The notes beneath the pieces are model-generated. The model searched no databases. It saw only the letters and a list, made by a program, of their open reading frames with translations, and had not been told where the DNA came from. A DNA stretch of 16,870 nt, taken from the NCBI GenBank assembly GCA_944385455.1, contig CALWXI010000040.1:1-16870 (forward strand). Direction: 5' to 3'. Positions 1-6,994 of the stretch are shown piece after piece (position 1 is the first letter of the stretch; each line of letters begins with the position of its first letter). This DNA is from an uncultured Oscillospiraceae bacterium (GTDB lineage Bacteria > Bacillota > Clostridia > Oscillospirales > Oscillospiraceae). Both the position numbers and the translations under genes were made by a program.

Positions 1-1
1 G

Positions 2-103
2 CCCAATGTGAAGCGTGTGAAGGCGATCGTCGATGGTTCCCCCCGCCATGTGTATGTTTGTACCCGGTGTATGCGTTCCGGTAAAGTCACCAGAGCGGTC
101 TGA
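2..103 (+). CDS. rpmB: 50S ribosomal protein L28 (3' end, partial)
   Basis: Only the last 33 residues and the TGA stop are in the window; the gene starts to the left. The readable tail runs from PNVKRVKAIVDG to SGKVTRAV, which matches the C-terminal half of bacterial L28. It includes the conserved lysine/arginine-rich strand and the SGKV(T/E)R ending. A Cys-Thr-Arg-Cys pair sits where zinc-containing L28 variants carry their second cysteine pair; the first pair would lie outside the window. L28 is a small basic protein of the large ribosomal subunit. A strong terminator follows the stop by about 15 bases, so this is the end of its transcript. The gene converges with gpsA. Confidence 0.9.
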   Translation, partial: PNVKRVKAIVDGSPRHVYVCTRCMRSGKVTRAV

Positions 104-118
104 CTTGGACAAACAAAG

Positions 119-150
119 ATCCCGGACCTCGGTCCGGGATTTTCTTTTTT
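119..150 (+). terminator. Rho-independent terminator of rpmB
   Basis: ATCCCGGAC and its exact complement GTCCGGGAT enclose a four-base loop, CTCG, and are followed by TTTCTTTTTT. This is a compact GC-rich hairpin with a U-tract, placed 15 bases after the L28 stop. Confidence 0.9.
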
Positions 151-166
151 ATAACTTGAATGATGT

Positions 167-195
167 AAAAAAGAGGGCCAAAAGGTCCTCTTTTT
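167..195 (-). terminator. Terminator of the der-plsY-gpsA operon, possibly bidirectional
   Basis: AAGAGGGCC, an AAAA loop and GGTCCTCTT are flanked by an A-run on the left and a T-run on the right. The hairpin lies directly after the gpsA stop, so it should end the minus-strand operon. Read on the plus strand, the one imperfect position is a G-U wobble. Read on the minus strand it is an A-C mismatch. The element therefore folds somewhat better on the plus strand and may also back up the rpmB terminator. Confidence 0.7.
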
Positions 196-198
196 ACT

Positions 199-1203
199 TT
201 AAAGCCAAGTCCGCTCCAGAAGCTCATCCTTCTTGGCCCGCGTCATCAGCTCCGAGACCGCATCCTTGGCCCGCATACCATGATACAGCACCTCATAGAC
301 GCAGCGGCAGATGGGCATCTCCACGCTCTCACTCTCCGCCAGCTGGTGGACGCTTTCGGCAGCGTAGTAGCCCTCCACCACGGCGCCTACCTCCCGCATG
401 GTCTCTTCCACGGTCTTTCCCTGACCGATGAGGATGCCTGCCCGATTGTTTCGGGAGTGCATGGAAGTGCAGGTGACAATGAGATCGCCCATGCCGGCAA
501 GGCCGCCGAAGGTACGGCGCGTACCGCCCAGCTGCTCTCCCAGACGGGTCATTTCCGCCATGGCACGGGTCATCAGGAGAGCCTTCGTGTTATCCTGAAA
601 ACCAAGGCCGCTGCAGATGCCGCAGCTGAGGGCGATGACGTTCTTCAGCGCACCGGAGATCTCCACCCCCACGATGTCATAACTGGTGTAGATCCGGAAG
701 TAGTCGTTCATGAACGCGTCCTGCACAAAGCGGGCCGCAGCCCGGTCCGGACAGGCGGAGACGCAGCCAGTGGGCATCCGGATGCTGACTTCCTCTGCGT
801 GGGAAGGACCGGAAAGCGCCACAACCTTACAGATATTCCGGGTCTCCTCCTGGATGATCTGGCTCATGCGAAGGTTGGTGTCCCGCTCAATGGCCTTGGA
901 CACCGACACCACCACGCTCTCCGGCCGCAGATAGGGCGCGGCCTTTGCGGCGGTGGCACGGACGGCAAAGGACGGCGCCGCGCACACGACCATATCAGCC
1001 CCCTCCAGGCAGGCAATGTCGCCGGTGATCTGAAGGGCATCCGGCAAACGGATACCCTTGAGGAGGGGATTCTCCCGGCTCCGGCGCATCTGCGCCGCCT
1101 TCTCCGGATTATGGGACCAGAGCGTGACATCATGCCCGTTGTCGCACAATGTCATACTCAGAGCCGTACCCCAGCCGCCGCTGCCCAGGACCACTGTTTT
1201 CAT
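199..1203 (-). CDS. gpsA: NAD(P)H-dependent glycerol-3-phosphate dehydrogenase
   Basis: GpsA is a cytosolic enzyme that reduces dihydroxyacetone phosphate to sn-glycerol-3-phosphate, the backbone precursor of phospholipids. The 334-residue protein has the usual family length. It begins with the Rossmann dinucleotide loop GSGGWGTA at residues 7-14. SGPSHAEEV follows at 131-139, then the catalytic lysine in GALKN (Lys187) and the conserved GLAGMGDLIVTC segment at 234-245 followed by SRNNR. The ATG overlaps the plsY stop by one base (TGATG), which implies translational coupling. It is the last gene of der-plsY-gpsA, and a hairpin follows the stop. PlsY next door consumes its product, so the pair carries out consecutive steps of phosphatidate synthesis. 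Confidence 0.97.
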   Translation of the reverse strand: MKTVVLGSGGWGTALSMTLCDNGHDVTLWSHNPEKAAQMRRSRENPLLKGIRLPDALQITGDIACLEGADMVVCAAPSFAVRATAAKAAPYLRPESVVVSVSKAIERDTNLRMSQIIQEETRNICKVVALSGPSHAEEVSIRMPTGCVSACPDRAAARFVQDAFMNDYFRIYTSYDIVGVEISGALKNVIALSCGICSGLGFQDNTKALLMTRAMAEMTRLGEQLGGTRRTFGGLAGMGDLIVTCTSMHSRNNRAGILIGQGKTVEETMREVGAVVEGYYAAESVHQLAESESVEMPICRCVYEVLYHGMRAKDAVSELMTRAKKDELLERTWL

Positions 1204-1883
1204 CAGGACCCCTCCTTCTTATGATGGAAGCTGAACTTGTTTTCCTCGCCGTGGATCAGGCGGACGATGTTGCCACGGTGCTTCCAGACCACCAATCCCC
1301 CCATCAAAAATGCCAGCGCCACGATGACCGGGTCTGGATAGCAGTACCAGGTGGCAAAGGGGAAGCTGGCCCCGGCCCACACGGAACCCAGGGATACGTA
1401 CTTGGTGAGAACGGCCAGGATCAAAAAGCCCCCCCACACCACCAGCGCGATGCGCCAGTCCATCATGATGGCGATGGTGCCGCCGGAGAGGATGCCCTTG
1501 CCGCCCTTGAAGTGGAACATGCAGGGGAACATATGGCCCAGCAGGCAGAAAAGCGCCGCCCAGTACTTTGCAAACACAAGCCAGAACTGCGCGGTATCCG
1601 CTGCGGAGAGGTAGGCGGCGTATCCGGCGAAAAACAACTGCTTGGCAATCAGGATCGCCGCCACCGCCTTCAGGACATCTGTCAGGATCACCACAAAGGT
1701 CAGCGGTCCGCCAAAGGTACGGTAAAAGTTGGTCAGCCCCGCATTGCCGCTGCCGTGCTTGCGCACGTCGTCCCGCAGGATATACTTGGAGACGATCACC
1801 GCACCGTTGAAGCAGCCGCAAAAATAGGCGATCACCGCTGTGACAGCCATCAGCAGCGGAAAAGGCACACCGTTGGAAAACAT
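1203..1883 (-). CDS. plsY: Glycerol-3-phosphate acyltransferase (acyl-phosphate dependent)
   Basis: PlsY is an integral membrane enzyme that transfers an acyl group from acyl-phosphate to glycerol-3-phosphate, giving lysophosphatidate. The 226-residue protein has several hydrophobic spans. It carries the three family motifs: GSGNAGLTNFYR at residues 44-55, HMFPCMFHFKGGKG at 117-130, and HRGNIVRLIHGEE at 202-214. Residue 50-51 reads LT where the usual motif is AT (GSGNxGATN). The protein is some 20-30 residues longer than typical PlsY, mostly between motifs 1 and 2 (about 80-108). I chose the ATG at 1883 because AAAGGAGG lies just upstream, inside the end of der; the gap to the der stop is 5 bases. 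A much longer open frame upstream overlaps der and is not real. Confidence 0.95.
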   Translation of the reverse strand: MFSNGVPFPLLMAVTAVIAYFCGCFNGAVIVSKYILRDDVRKHGSGNAGLTNFYRTFGGPLTFVVILTDVLKAVAAILIAKQLFFAGYAAYLSAADTAQFWLVFAKYWAALFCLLGHMFPCMFHFKGGKGILSGGTIAIMMDWRIALVVWGGFLILAVLTKYVSLGSVWAGASFPFATWYCYPDPVIVALAFLMGGLVVWKHRGNIVRLIHGEENKFSFHHKKEGS

Positions 1884-1888
1884 CCCGC

Positions 1889-3214
1889 TCACTCCTCCTT
1901 TTCGCCTTTCTGCCGGACAGAGAGGATCACAGGCGTGCCCTCCAGCCCAAAGGTGTTGCGGATGCAGTTTTCGATATAGCGCTGATAGGAGAAATGGAAC
2001 AGGCGGGCGTCGTTGCAGAAGATCACAAAATGGGGCGGACGGATGCCCACCTGTGTCATATAGTAGATCTTCAGACGGCGGCCCTTGTCGGAGGGCGGCT
2101 GCACCCGGGTCTGGGCATCCGCCAGAACGCTGTTGAGCATGCCGGTGGTGATGCGGGTGGAGGCCTGGTTGGACACGTAGTCGATGAGCTCGAAGAGACG
2201 GTCCACCCGCTGACCGGTCTTGGCGGAGATGAAGAGAATGGGGGCGTAGGTCATGAATGCCAGATCCTGACGGACCTTTTCCCGCATCTTGTCCATGGTC
2301 TTTCCGTCTTTTTCCACCAGGTCCCACTTGTTGATGACGATGATGCTGGCCTTTCCCGCCTCGTGAGCCAGACCCGCCACCTTGGTGTCCTGCTCTGTGA
2401 CGCCCTCGGTGGCGTCGACCATGATGAGACACACGTCGCTGCGCTCAATGGCCATGGTGGCCCGGAGAACGCTGTATTTTTCGATGTCCTCCTCCACCTT
2501 GGACTTGCGGCGGATGCCGGCGGTGTCGATAAAGATGAAAGCGCCCTTGTCGTTTTCGAAGCGGGAGTCAATGGCGTCCCGGGTGGTGCCCGCCATATCG
2601 GAGACGATCATCCGTTCCTCCCCCAGGATCTTGTTCACCAGGGAGGATTTGCCGGCATTGGGCTTGCCGATCACCGCCACGCGGATGGCGTCGTCTGCCT
2701 CCTCCTCTTCCTCCTCCGGGGGGAAATACTGCACGCAGGCGTCCAGAAGATCGCCGGTGCCGTGGCCGTGAACCGCGGAGACGGCGATGGGGTCTCCCAG
2801 CCCCAGGTTGTAGAACTCATAAAAATCCGGGTCCGGGGCGCCTGTGGAGTCCATCTTGTTCACTGCCAGGACGATGGGCTTTCCGCTGCGCAGCAGCAGA
2901 TTGGCCACCTCATGATCCGAGGCGGTGAGGCCGGTTTTGATATCCGTGAGGAAAACAATGACGGTGGCATGATCAATGGCGATCTGTGCCTGCTGGCGCA
3001 TGAACTCCAGGATCTGATTGTCCGTCCGGGGCTCGATGCCGCCGGTATCAATGAGGGTAAAGGAGCGGCCGTTCCAGTCCGTCTCTCCGTAGATCCGGTC
3101 CCGGGTGACGCCCGGCGTATCCTCCACAATGGAAAGCCGCTTGCCGATCAGCTTGTTGAACAGCATGGACTTGCCCACATTGGGCCGTCCCACGATGGCA
3201 ACGATGGGTTTCAT
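1889..3214 (-). CDS. der: Ribosome biogenesis GTPase Der (EngA)
   Basis: Der has tandem GTPase domains and acts in 50S subunit maturation. The 441 residues match the family length. Domain 1 shows GRPNVGKS (9-16), the DTPGVTRDR switch, DTGG (57-60) and NKMD (119-122). Domain 2 shows GKPNAGKS (183-190), DTAGIRRK (230-237) and NKWD (295-298). A KH-like C-terminal domain follows (about 350-435). The two G domains are joined by an acidic linker with six consecutive glutamates (167-172). The start has an AGGAAG site about 10 bases upstream and a good promoter at 3253-3281. It is the first gene of der-plsY-gpsA; linkage of der with gpsA is common in Bacillota. Confidence 0.97.
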   Translation of the reverse strand: MKPIVAIVGRPNVGKSMLFNKLIGKRLSIVEDTPGVTRDRIYGETDWNGRSFTLIDTGGIEPRTDNQILEFMRQQAQIAIDHATVIVFLTDIKTGLTASDHEVANLLLRSGKPIVLAVNKMDSTGAPDPDFYEFYNLGLGDPIAVSAVHGHGTGDLLDACVQYFPPEEEEEEADDAIRVAVIGKPNAGKSSLVNKILGEERMIVSDMAGTTRDAIDSRFENDKGAFIFIDTAGIRRKSKVEEDIEKYSVLRATMAIERSDVCLIMVDATEGVTEQDTKVAGLAHEAGKASIIVINKWDLVEKDGKTMDKMREKVRQDLAFMTYAPILFISAKTGQRVDRLFELIDYVSNQASTRITTGMLNSVLADAQTRVQPPSDKGRRLKIYYMTQVGIRPPHFVIFCNDARLFHFSYQRYIENCIRNTFGLEGTPVILSVRQKGEKEE

Positions 3215-3252
3215 CGGCTCTCACTTCCTTTCTTTTGCATCCATACGTGTTT

Positions 3253-3281
3253 ATTATACCCGCCGTCAGGCAGGATGGCAA
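3253..3281 (-). promoter_or_regulatory. Sigma-A promoter of der-plsY-gpsA
   Basis: On the minus strand TTGCCA (3281-3276) is separated by exactly 17 bases from TATAAT (3258-3253). Transcription would start near 3246, about 30 bases before the der ATG. The promoter begins immediately after the rpmF terminator. Confidence 0.8.
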
Positions 3282-3319
3282 GACAAAAGCAAGGAGGGAA
3301 GAGCTCTCTCTTCCCTCCT
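3281..3319 (-). terminator. Rho-independent terminator of DUF177-rpmF
   Basis: A perfect 12-base-pair stem (AGGAGGGAAGAG with its complement) closes a CTCT loop at 3292-3319. On the minus strand it is followed by TTGCTTTTGTCT. It lies 13 bases after the rpmF stop. The U-tract is interrupted but the stem is strong. Confidence 0.8.
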
Positions 3320-3332
3320 AATGCAAGCCACT

Positions 3333-3527
3333 TTATTTCGCGACGACGGACTTGACAACCTTGACCTCGCGGCCGTTGTAAGTACCGCACTCCTGGCACA
3401 TTCTGTGAGGCAGGTGCAGCGCACCGCATTTCGGGCATGCAACGAGACCGGGGGCCGCCAGCTTCCAAGTGGAGCTGCGCCGCTTGTCGCGTCTTGCTTT
3501 GGATACTTTTCCCTTAGGTACTGCCAT
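3333..3527 (-). CDS. rpmF: 50S ribosomal protein L32
   Basis: L32 is a small, basic, zinc-ribbon protein of the large ribosomal subunit. The 64-residue product opens with MAVPKGKVSKARRDKRR, the L32 hallmark. It contains four metal-ligand cysteines in two pairs (Cys31/Cys34 and Cys44/Cys47), so this is the zinc-binding form. The ATG at 3527 is set by AGGAGG seven bases upstream, and the protein starting there has the exact family length. It is the second gene after DUF177, with a 56-base gap, and a terminator follows. In many bacteria plsX and fabH come next after rpmF; here they do not. Confidence 0.97.
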   Translation of the reverse strand: MAVPKGKVSKARRDKRRSSTWKLAAPGLVACPKCGALHLPHRMCQECGTYNGREVKVVKSVVAK

Positions 3528-3583
3528 TGTGACACCTCCTTGATCATACAAAGGCCCGGGAGTGTGGCCCGTCCTTATTTTCT

Positions 3584-4081
3584 TTATTTGTTCTCCAAAA
3601 GCTTGGCCAGGACCGCCAGCCGCGGGTCCGCTTCCTTTTTGCAGGAGCAGGGGCCGAGGTTCAGATCGGCGCCGCATCGGGGGCATAGTCCCTTGCAATC
3701 TTCAGAACACAGTGTTTTGGTGTCCATTCCGAGAATGAACGCGGTGCGGGCCAGATCGCCCAGATCCACCTTGCCGTCCTCCAGAAGCACGATCTCGTCG
3801 TTCTCGCCGTTTTCCAGCTGCTCTGCCAGGAGACAGGCAAACGGGATCTCCTTATCCTGCAGGAATGCCTTGCCGCAGCGGTCGCACACCGCGTCCAGCG
3901 TAGACCGGGCCGTCAGTTCCAGATCCAGCACATCCGCGCTGTTGCGCACGCGCCCAGAGACACAGACCGGACGGCTGATGGGATACCGGCCGGCAAATTC
4001 CATATCAGAAAGGTCCAGCGCAAACTGGAAATCCAGCTGTTTTCCGGGGGTATGCAGAATGGGTTTTACATCAAAAAGCAT
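3584..4081 (-). CDS. DUF177 / YceD family protein
   Basis: This 165-residue protein belongs to the DUF177 (YceD, or large ribosomal RNA accumulation protein) family, almost always found just before rpmF and thought to act in 23S rRNA or 50S accumulation. Visible marks are a CDRCG pair at 66-70, and a C-terminal cysteine cluster LCSEDCKGLCPRCGADLN (Cys125, 129, 133, 136) with two further cysteines at 145 and 147. The eight-cysteine arrangement suggests bound zinc. The ATG at 4081 is preceded by GAGGT and lies about 20 bases from the start site predicted from a perfect-consensus promoter. The molecular function is not established by sequence alone. Confidence 0.92.
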   Translation of the reverse strand: MLFDVKPILHTPGKQLDFQFALDLSDMEFAGRYPISRPVCVSGRVRNSADVLDLELTARSTLDAVCDRCGKAFLQDKEIPFACLLAEQLENGENDEIVLLEDGKVDLGDLARTAFILGMDTKTLCSEDCKGLCPRCGADLNLGPCSCKKEADPRLAVLAKLLENK

Positions 4082-4108
4082 AGGCTACCTCGTAATGACA
4101 CGGTTAGT

Positions 4109-4137
4109 ATTATAGTAGATTATGCCCCGGTTGTCAA
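4109..4137 (-). promoter_or_regulatory. Perfect-consensus sigma-A promoter of DUF177-rpmF
   Basis: On the minus strand TTGACA (4137-4132), a 17-base spacer and TATAAT (4114-4109) form an exact consensus promoter. The predicted start is near 4102, leaving a leader of about 20 bases with a GAGGT ribosome site. This fits strong, growth-linked expression of a ribosomal protein gene. Confidence 0.9.
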
Positions 4138-4167
4138 ATCTTTTTTTCGGGTTTCCGCCTCTTTTTT

Positions 4168-4590
4168 TCAGTCCCGCCGGGGGATCTCAAAGCCCAGGAT
4201 CGTATTGCGGAAGCCGGCGTTGATTTCCTCCCAGGGAGCCATCCGATAACCGTCTCCCGGATGACGGGAAGCCCACACCTCCGCCAGTGTCTCCGCCAGG
4301 GGCGCGGTCTCCGGCCGCTGCAGCAGCATGGGACTCAGGTACACCACCACCATCTGCTTTTCTTCCATCTGCCGCACACCGCGTTTCCAGAAAGGAGTGC
4401 GCCGCCAGCCGTCCTCCAGAGCCTCCATCAGAGCCTCCGCCAAATGCGCCGGAGCTTCTTCCCCCAGAGCGGCGGCATAGGCCGGACCATACTCTTCCGT
4501 GTATGCCGCAAAGGCGCCGGCATACTGCCCGCGCTGGAATTCCCGCAGCCAGGTGCGATCCTGGACAGCAGCCAAGAGCATCTCATTCAT
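4168..4590 (-). CDS. Hypothetical protein, 140 residues, unrecognised
   Basis: I do not recognise this protein and assign no function. The ATG at 4590 is supported by GGAGG seven bases upstream; longer frames upstream overlap the divergent gene's promoter and start. The product is soluble-looking, with no signal peptide or membrane span. It is rich in Glu, Ala and aromatic residues. The N-terminal half appears helical (LREFQRGQYAGAFAAYTEEY; AEALMEALEDGWRRTPFWKR). The C-terminal half holds a short hydrophobic strand (MVVVYLSPMLL, 80-90) and ends in GFRNTILGFEIPRRD. Codon use matches the neighbours, which argues for a real gene. It is divergent from the pseudouridine synthase, and I see no consensus promoter or terminator for it. 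Confidence 0.75.
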   Translation of the reverse strand: MNEMLLAAVQDRTWLREFQRGQYAGAFAAYTEEYGPAYAAALGEEAPAHLAEALMEALEDGWRRTPFWKRGVRQMEEKQMVVVYLSPMLLQRPETAPLAETLAEVWASRHPGDGYRMAPWEEINAGFRNTILGFEIPRRD

Positions 4591-4611
4591 GGGCTTCCTC
4601 CGTGGAAATGC

Positions 4612-4640
4612 TTTACAAGCAATCTGCAAACAGGTATGAT
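4612..4640 (+). promoter_or_regulatory. Sigma-A promoter of the pseudouridine synthase gene
   Basis: TTTACA (4612-4617), a 17-base spacer and TATGAT (4635-4640) match the consensus in 10 of 12 positions. The predicted start is near 4647, giving a leader of about 50 bases that ends in AGGAGG (4685-4690). It lies in the only divergent gap of the window. Confidence 0.75.
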
Positions 4641-4696
4641 AATAAGAACACAAACAAGAACACAGCTTCATCACGATCCCACACAGGAGGCATACC

Positions 4697-5659
4697 ATGC
4701 GGGAACTGACCATTGGAAAAAACGACGCAGGACAGCGGCTGGACCGCTTTGTGGCGAAAAACCTGCCCCTGCTCCCCCCTGCCCTGCTGCAAAAATACAT
4801 CCGCCTCAAGCGCGTCAAGCTCAACGGCAAAGGTGCCAAGCAGGATGTCCGGCTCAGCACCGGCGATGTAATTCAATTATATATCAACGACGAATTCTTT
4901 GACAAGCCCAGTGAGGAAAATCTCTTTCTCACACTGTTTCGTCCCCAACTGCACATCCTATATGAGGATGAGAACCTCTTGCTGGTGGACAAGCGCCCAG
5001 GCCAGGTGGTCCACGCAGACGAAACCGAAAAGGTGAATACCCTTATCAACCACATTCAGGCCTATCTCTACCAGAAGCGGGAGTGGAATCCCCGCTGGGA
5101 GAACGCTTTTGCCCCGGCCCTTTGCAACCGGATCGACCGCAATACCGGCGGCATCGTCATCGCCGCCAAAAACGCCGAGGCTCTGCGCATCCTCAACGAT
5201 AAGATCAAGCACCATGAGCTGGAGAAATCCTACCTCTGCATCACGGTGGGCCGTCCCAGTCCCGCGGAAGGCCGCATTGAGGGCTTTTTGCGCAAGGACG
5301 AGGCCAAAAAGCTGGTCACCTTTCACCGCCGCCCCATCCCCGGCGGCAAGACCGCCGTCACGCTTTACAAAACCCTGGAGACCCGCGGCCCCCTCTCTTT
5401 GGTGGAGTGCCGCCTGCTTACCGGCCGCACCCATCAGATCCGGGTGTCCATGGCGGAAATCGGCTGCCCTCTGCTGGGGGACGGCAAGTATGGCCGCGGG
5501 GATGTGAACCGCCGCTATCATGAGACCCGGCAGGCACTTTATTCCTATAAACTCCGCTTCGCCTTCACCGCTCCCGCCGGTGCCCTGGAGTACCTGCGCG
5601 GCCGGGAGTTCTGTGCATCGGAGGTCCCGTTTCGGGAAAAATACTTCCCAACTGCATGA
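4697..5659 (+). CDS. RluC/RluD-family 23S rRNA pseudouridine synthase
   Basis: This enzyme isomerises specific uridines to pseudouridine in rRNA. The 320 residues comprise an N-terminal S4 RNA-binding domain (about 12-65, with LQKYIRLKRVKLNGK) and a RluA-type catalytic domain. The catalytic aspartate is Asp147 in NRIDRNTGG, where most relatives read HRLDxxTSG, so the leading His is replaced by Asn and Leu by Ile. The second family motif LTGRTHQIRV is intact at 241-250. The start is fixed by AGGAGG six bases upstream and by the promoter at 4612-4640. Which uridines it modifies cannot be read from sequence. No terminator follows, so transcripts may run into potA. Confidence 0.92.
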   Translation: MRELTIGKNDAGQRLDRFVAKNLPLLPPALLQKYIRLKRVKLNGKGAKQDVRLSTGDVIQLYINDEFFDKPSEENLFLTLFRPQLHILYEDENLLLVDKRPGQVVHADETEKVNTLINHIQAYLYQKREWNPRWENAFAPALCNRIDRNTGGIVIAAKNAEALRILNDKIKHHELEKSYLCITVGRPSPAEGRIEGFLRKDEAKKLVTFHRRPIPGGKTAVTLYKTLETRGPLSLVECRLLTGRTHQIRVSMAEIGCPLLGDGKYGRGDVNRRYHETRQALYSYKLRFAFTAPAGALEYLRGREFCASEVPFREKYFPTA

Positions 5660-5685
5660 AAACCCACCAAAATCCGGCAATTCCC

Positions 5686-5714
5686 TTGACTTTTTCCAGC
5701 GGGTCCGATATAGT
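5686..5714 (+). promoter_or_regulatory. Sigma-A promoter of the potABCD operon
   Basis: TTGACT (5686-5691), a 17-base spacer and TATAGT (5709-5714) match the consensus in 10 of 12 positions. Transcription would begin near 5721, leaving an 86-base leader before the potA ATG at 5807. The alternative upstream ATG at 5720 would coincide with the start site, which rules it out for this transcript. Confidence 0.75.
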
Positions 5715-5806
5715 TCAAAGTGCTGAATTTCGACGAGAAAGGTTCCCCCTCAACAGAGAAAAGAGGCATGATTTCAGATTTTTCATCAGGAAACGGGGGA
5801 GGATAC

Positions 5807-6994
5807 ATGTCCAAAGAGTTGATCCGCCTGCAGAACCTTTGCATGGCGTTTGACGGCGAACCGGTACTCAATAACATCAATTTGTATATCAACGACAAGG
5901 AATTCCTCACATTGCTCGGACCCAGCGGGTGCGGTAAAACCACCACGCTGCGTATCATCGGCGGCTTCACGACCCCCACGTCGGGAGACGTCTTGTTCGA
6001 CGGTGTGAGGATTAATGACGTTCCCCCCAACCGGCGCCAGATCAACACCGTGTTTCAGAAGTACGCCCTTTTTCCACATTTGAACGTCTTTGAAAATGTT
6101 GCTTTCGGCCTGCGGCTCAAACGGATTCCAGATCCCAGGGATCCCTCCGGCAAGCGGACCATCCGCCTTTCCGAAGAGGAGATCCGCACCCGGGTCCTGG
6201 AGATGCTGGAAGTCGTGAGTCTCAAGGGCTTTGAAAACCGAAAGCCGGCCGCGCTCTCCGGCGGCCAGCAGCAGCGGGTGGCCATTGCACGGGCCCTGGT
6301 GAACCAGCCCAAGGTACTGCTGCTGGACGAGCCGCTGGGCGCTCTGGATCTGAAGCTGCGCAAGGACATGCAGATCGAGCTCAAGCGGATCCAGCAGCAG
6401 GTGGGCATCACTTTTGTCTATGTCACTCACGATCAGGAGGAGGCGCTGACCATGTCCGACACCATCGTGGTGATGGACAAGGGCACCATCCAGCAGATCG
6501 GCTCCCCGGAAGACATCTACAACGAGCCGAAAAATGCCTTCGTGGCGGACTTTATCGGTGAGTCCAACATCATTGACGGCGTCATGCTCCGGGACAAGTG
6601 CGTCAAACTGTACGGCCGGGAATTCGCCTGCCTGGACAGCGGTTTTGCGGAAAACGAGCCGGTGGACGTGGTGATCCGGCCAGAGGACATCGACATCGTT
6701 CCTCCCGAGCAGGGCCAGCTGGCGGGCACCGTCACCTCCGTCACCTTCAAGGGCATGCAGTACGACATCATCGTGGACTTCCGGGGCTTCAAGTGGCTGA
6801 TCCAGACCACGGACCACTCCCCGGTCGGCGCCCGGATCGGCGTAAAGATCGACCCCGACGGGTTCCACATCATGAAAAAGAGCGCCTACTCCGGTCAGTT
6901 CGGAGATTACAGCTCCTACAGCGACGAGTACGATGAGCTCTCCGATGCGGACGCTGTGGGTGCGGACGAACAGGAGGACGGCTATGCGGAGTAA
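5807..6994 (+). CDS. potA: Spermidine/putrescine-type ABC transporter ATP-binding protein
   Basis: PotA hydrolyses ATP on the inner face of the membrane to power polyamine import through PotBC. The 395 residues show Walker A GPSGCGKTT (38-46), the Q-loop Gln84, signature LSGGQQQR (150-157), Walker B VLLLDEPLGALD (170-181), the H-loop His208 and a TOBE-type regulatory domain (about 250-355). GGGGGAGG just before the ATG at 5807 decides the start; in-frame ATGs at 5720 and 5768 have poorly placed ribosome sites. An unusual tail follows residue 360: 35 residues with 12 Asp/Glu, five Tyr and no Lys, Arg or His. The end of the gene overlaps potB by 11 bases. The substrate is inferred from the whole operon. 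Confidence 0.95.
   Translation: MSKELIRLQNLCMAFDGEPVLNNINLYINDKEFLTLLGPSGCGKTTTLRIIGGFTTPTSGDVLFDGVRINDVPPNRRQINTVFQKYALFPHLNVFENVAFGLRLKRIPDPRDPSGKRTIRLSEEEIRTRVLEMLEVVSLKGFENRKPAALSGGQQQRVAIARALVNQPKVLLLDEPLGALDLKLRKDMQIELKRIQQQVGITFVYVTHDQEEALTMSDTIVVMDKGTIQQIGSPEDIYNEPKNAFVADFIGESNIIDGVMLRDKCVKLYGREFACLDSGFAENEPVDVVIRPEDIDIVPPEQGQLAGTVTSVTFKGMQYDIIVDFRGFKWLIQTTDHSPVGARIGVKIDPDGFHIMKKSAYSGQFGDYSSYSDEYDELSDADAVGADEQEDGYAE

Noticed and set aside
4131..4170. A terminator after the 140-residue gene in the T-rich stretch
   Set aside because: The T-runs are on the plus strand and no GC-rich stem precedes a T-run in the direction of the gene.
4591..4696. A minus-strand promoter for the 140-residue protein, using TATTAT or TATCAT in the divergent gap
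   Set aside because: Neither hexamer has a convincing -35 at proper spacing, and both overlap the plus-strand -10, so I did not call one.
5720..5806. Upstream in-frame starts (5720, 5768) for potA
   Set aside because: The first coincides with the predicted transcription start and the second has its purine-rich stretch too close. Only 5807 has a proper ribosome site and gives the family N-terminus.
5721..5806. A riboswitch or attenuator in the 86-base potA leader
   Set aside because: No stable hairpin pair, terminator or conserved core is visible, and it is too short for most known riboswitch classes.
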